A stretch of DNA of 64,000 bases, taken from contig NZ_ACNN01000005.1 of NCBI RefSeq assembly GCF_000174815.1, forward strand, positions 62,001 through 126,000, read 5' to 3'. The translations under genes and the position numbers were made by a program. The notes below the pieces were generated by a model, which had not been told where the DNA came from, did no database searches, and saw only the letters and a list, made by a program, of their open reading frames with translations. The stretch comes from Porphyromonas endodontalis ATCC 35406 (GTDB lineage: Bacteria > Bacteroidota > Bacteroidia > Bacteroidales > Porphyromonadaceae). Shown piece after piece: positions 63,899-64,000 of the stretch (position 1 is the stretch's first letter; the number at the start of each line of letters is the position of its first letter).

Positions 63899-64000
63899 TG
63901 ATAAACCTAATCTTATTTGGAGCCCCGGGGTCGGGCAAGGGTACTCAGAGTGCCAATTTGGTACAGCGTTATCAGTTAATGCATGTATCGACCGGAGATA
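63898..64000 (+). CDS. adk: Adenylate kinase, N-terminal part (cut by the window end)
   Basis: Equilibrates AMP, ADP and ATP. The 34 visible codons read [20 protein letters not shown] ... [10 protein letters not shown], with the P-loop GAPGSGKGT and the AMP-site start VSTGD of adenylate kinases. The gene overlaps hpt by one base and continues past position 64000. Confidence 0.95.
   Translation, partial: MINLILFGAPGSGKGTQSANLVQRYQLMHVSTGD

Overview
The window looks like chromosome from a Porphyromonas-like member of the Bacteroidota. The grounds are: many TAnnTTTG (-7) promoter motifs, often with an upstream TTG, and few Shine-Dalgarno sequences; a serine palmitoyltransferase for sphingolipids; the type IX secretion protein PorZ plus a second protein with a type IX-style C-terminal signal; a parAB-DUF5683-lytic transglycosylase cluster; and an asaccharolytic type of energy metabolism (PEP carboxykinase, methylmalonyl-CoA decarboxylase, acyl-CoA:carboxylate CoA-transferase). 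No database search was possible, so the genus is an inference.

Layout. 1-4.2 kb: acpP-fabF, rnc and serine palmitoyltransferase on the plus strand. 4.2-9.3 kb: a tightly overlapping minus-strand operon (YjbR-like, birA, SpoU methyltransferase, uvrA, MerR regulator). 9.4-20 kb: rdgB-porZ, a bleomycin-hydrolase-type peptidase, a DUF438 hemerythrin/PAS protein, a sugar nucleotidyltransferase, an M13 peptidase and a dGTPase. 20.3-25.5 kb: parA, parB, DUF5683, LysM transglycosylase and a periplasmic binding protein. 25.6-27.9 kb: tRNA-His, a YigZ protein, a BASS-type transporter and a DUF695 protein. 27.9-32.8 kb: an AT-richer accessory island. 32.9-36.5 kb: groES-groEL and bcp-recA. 36.5-44.1 kb: a FemAB-like protein, a frameshifted deacetylase, a glycosyltransferase, DAHP synthase/chorismate mutase, folK and a Rel-type ppGpp synthetase. 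44.1-47.8 kb: an RRM protein and an outer-membrane beta-barrel protein. 48.1-52.5 kb: a complete methylmalonyl-CoA decarboxylase operon (mce, mmdA, D, E, C, B). 52.6-58.5 kb: a small lipoprotein, rplS, a FISUMP/leucine-rich-repeat surface protein, a TRIC-family channel and miaB. 58.9-64 kb: CoA-transferase, pckA, a lipoprotein, hpt and the first 34 codons of adk.

Metabolic logic. pckA (PEP/oxaloacetate), mce-mmdADECB (methylmalonyl-CoA to propionyl-CoA with Na+ export) and the CoA-transferase supply several steps of a succinate-propionate route within 14 kb. birA may biotinylate the MmdC carrier.

The most unusual region is 27.9-32.8 kb. It holds a possible structured noncoding RNA with its own promoter and terminator, a MACPF (perforin-fold) surface lipoprotein, three copies of a small lipocalin-like lipoprotein family (one decayed), a truncated DUF262/DUF1524 fragment, and two imperfect ~157-bp direct repeats that each carry a terminator. 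It resembles a Bacteroidales MACPF antagonism locus with candidate self-protection lipoproteins; that reading is an inference.
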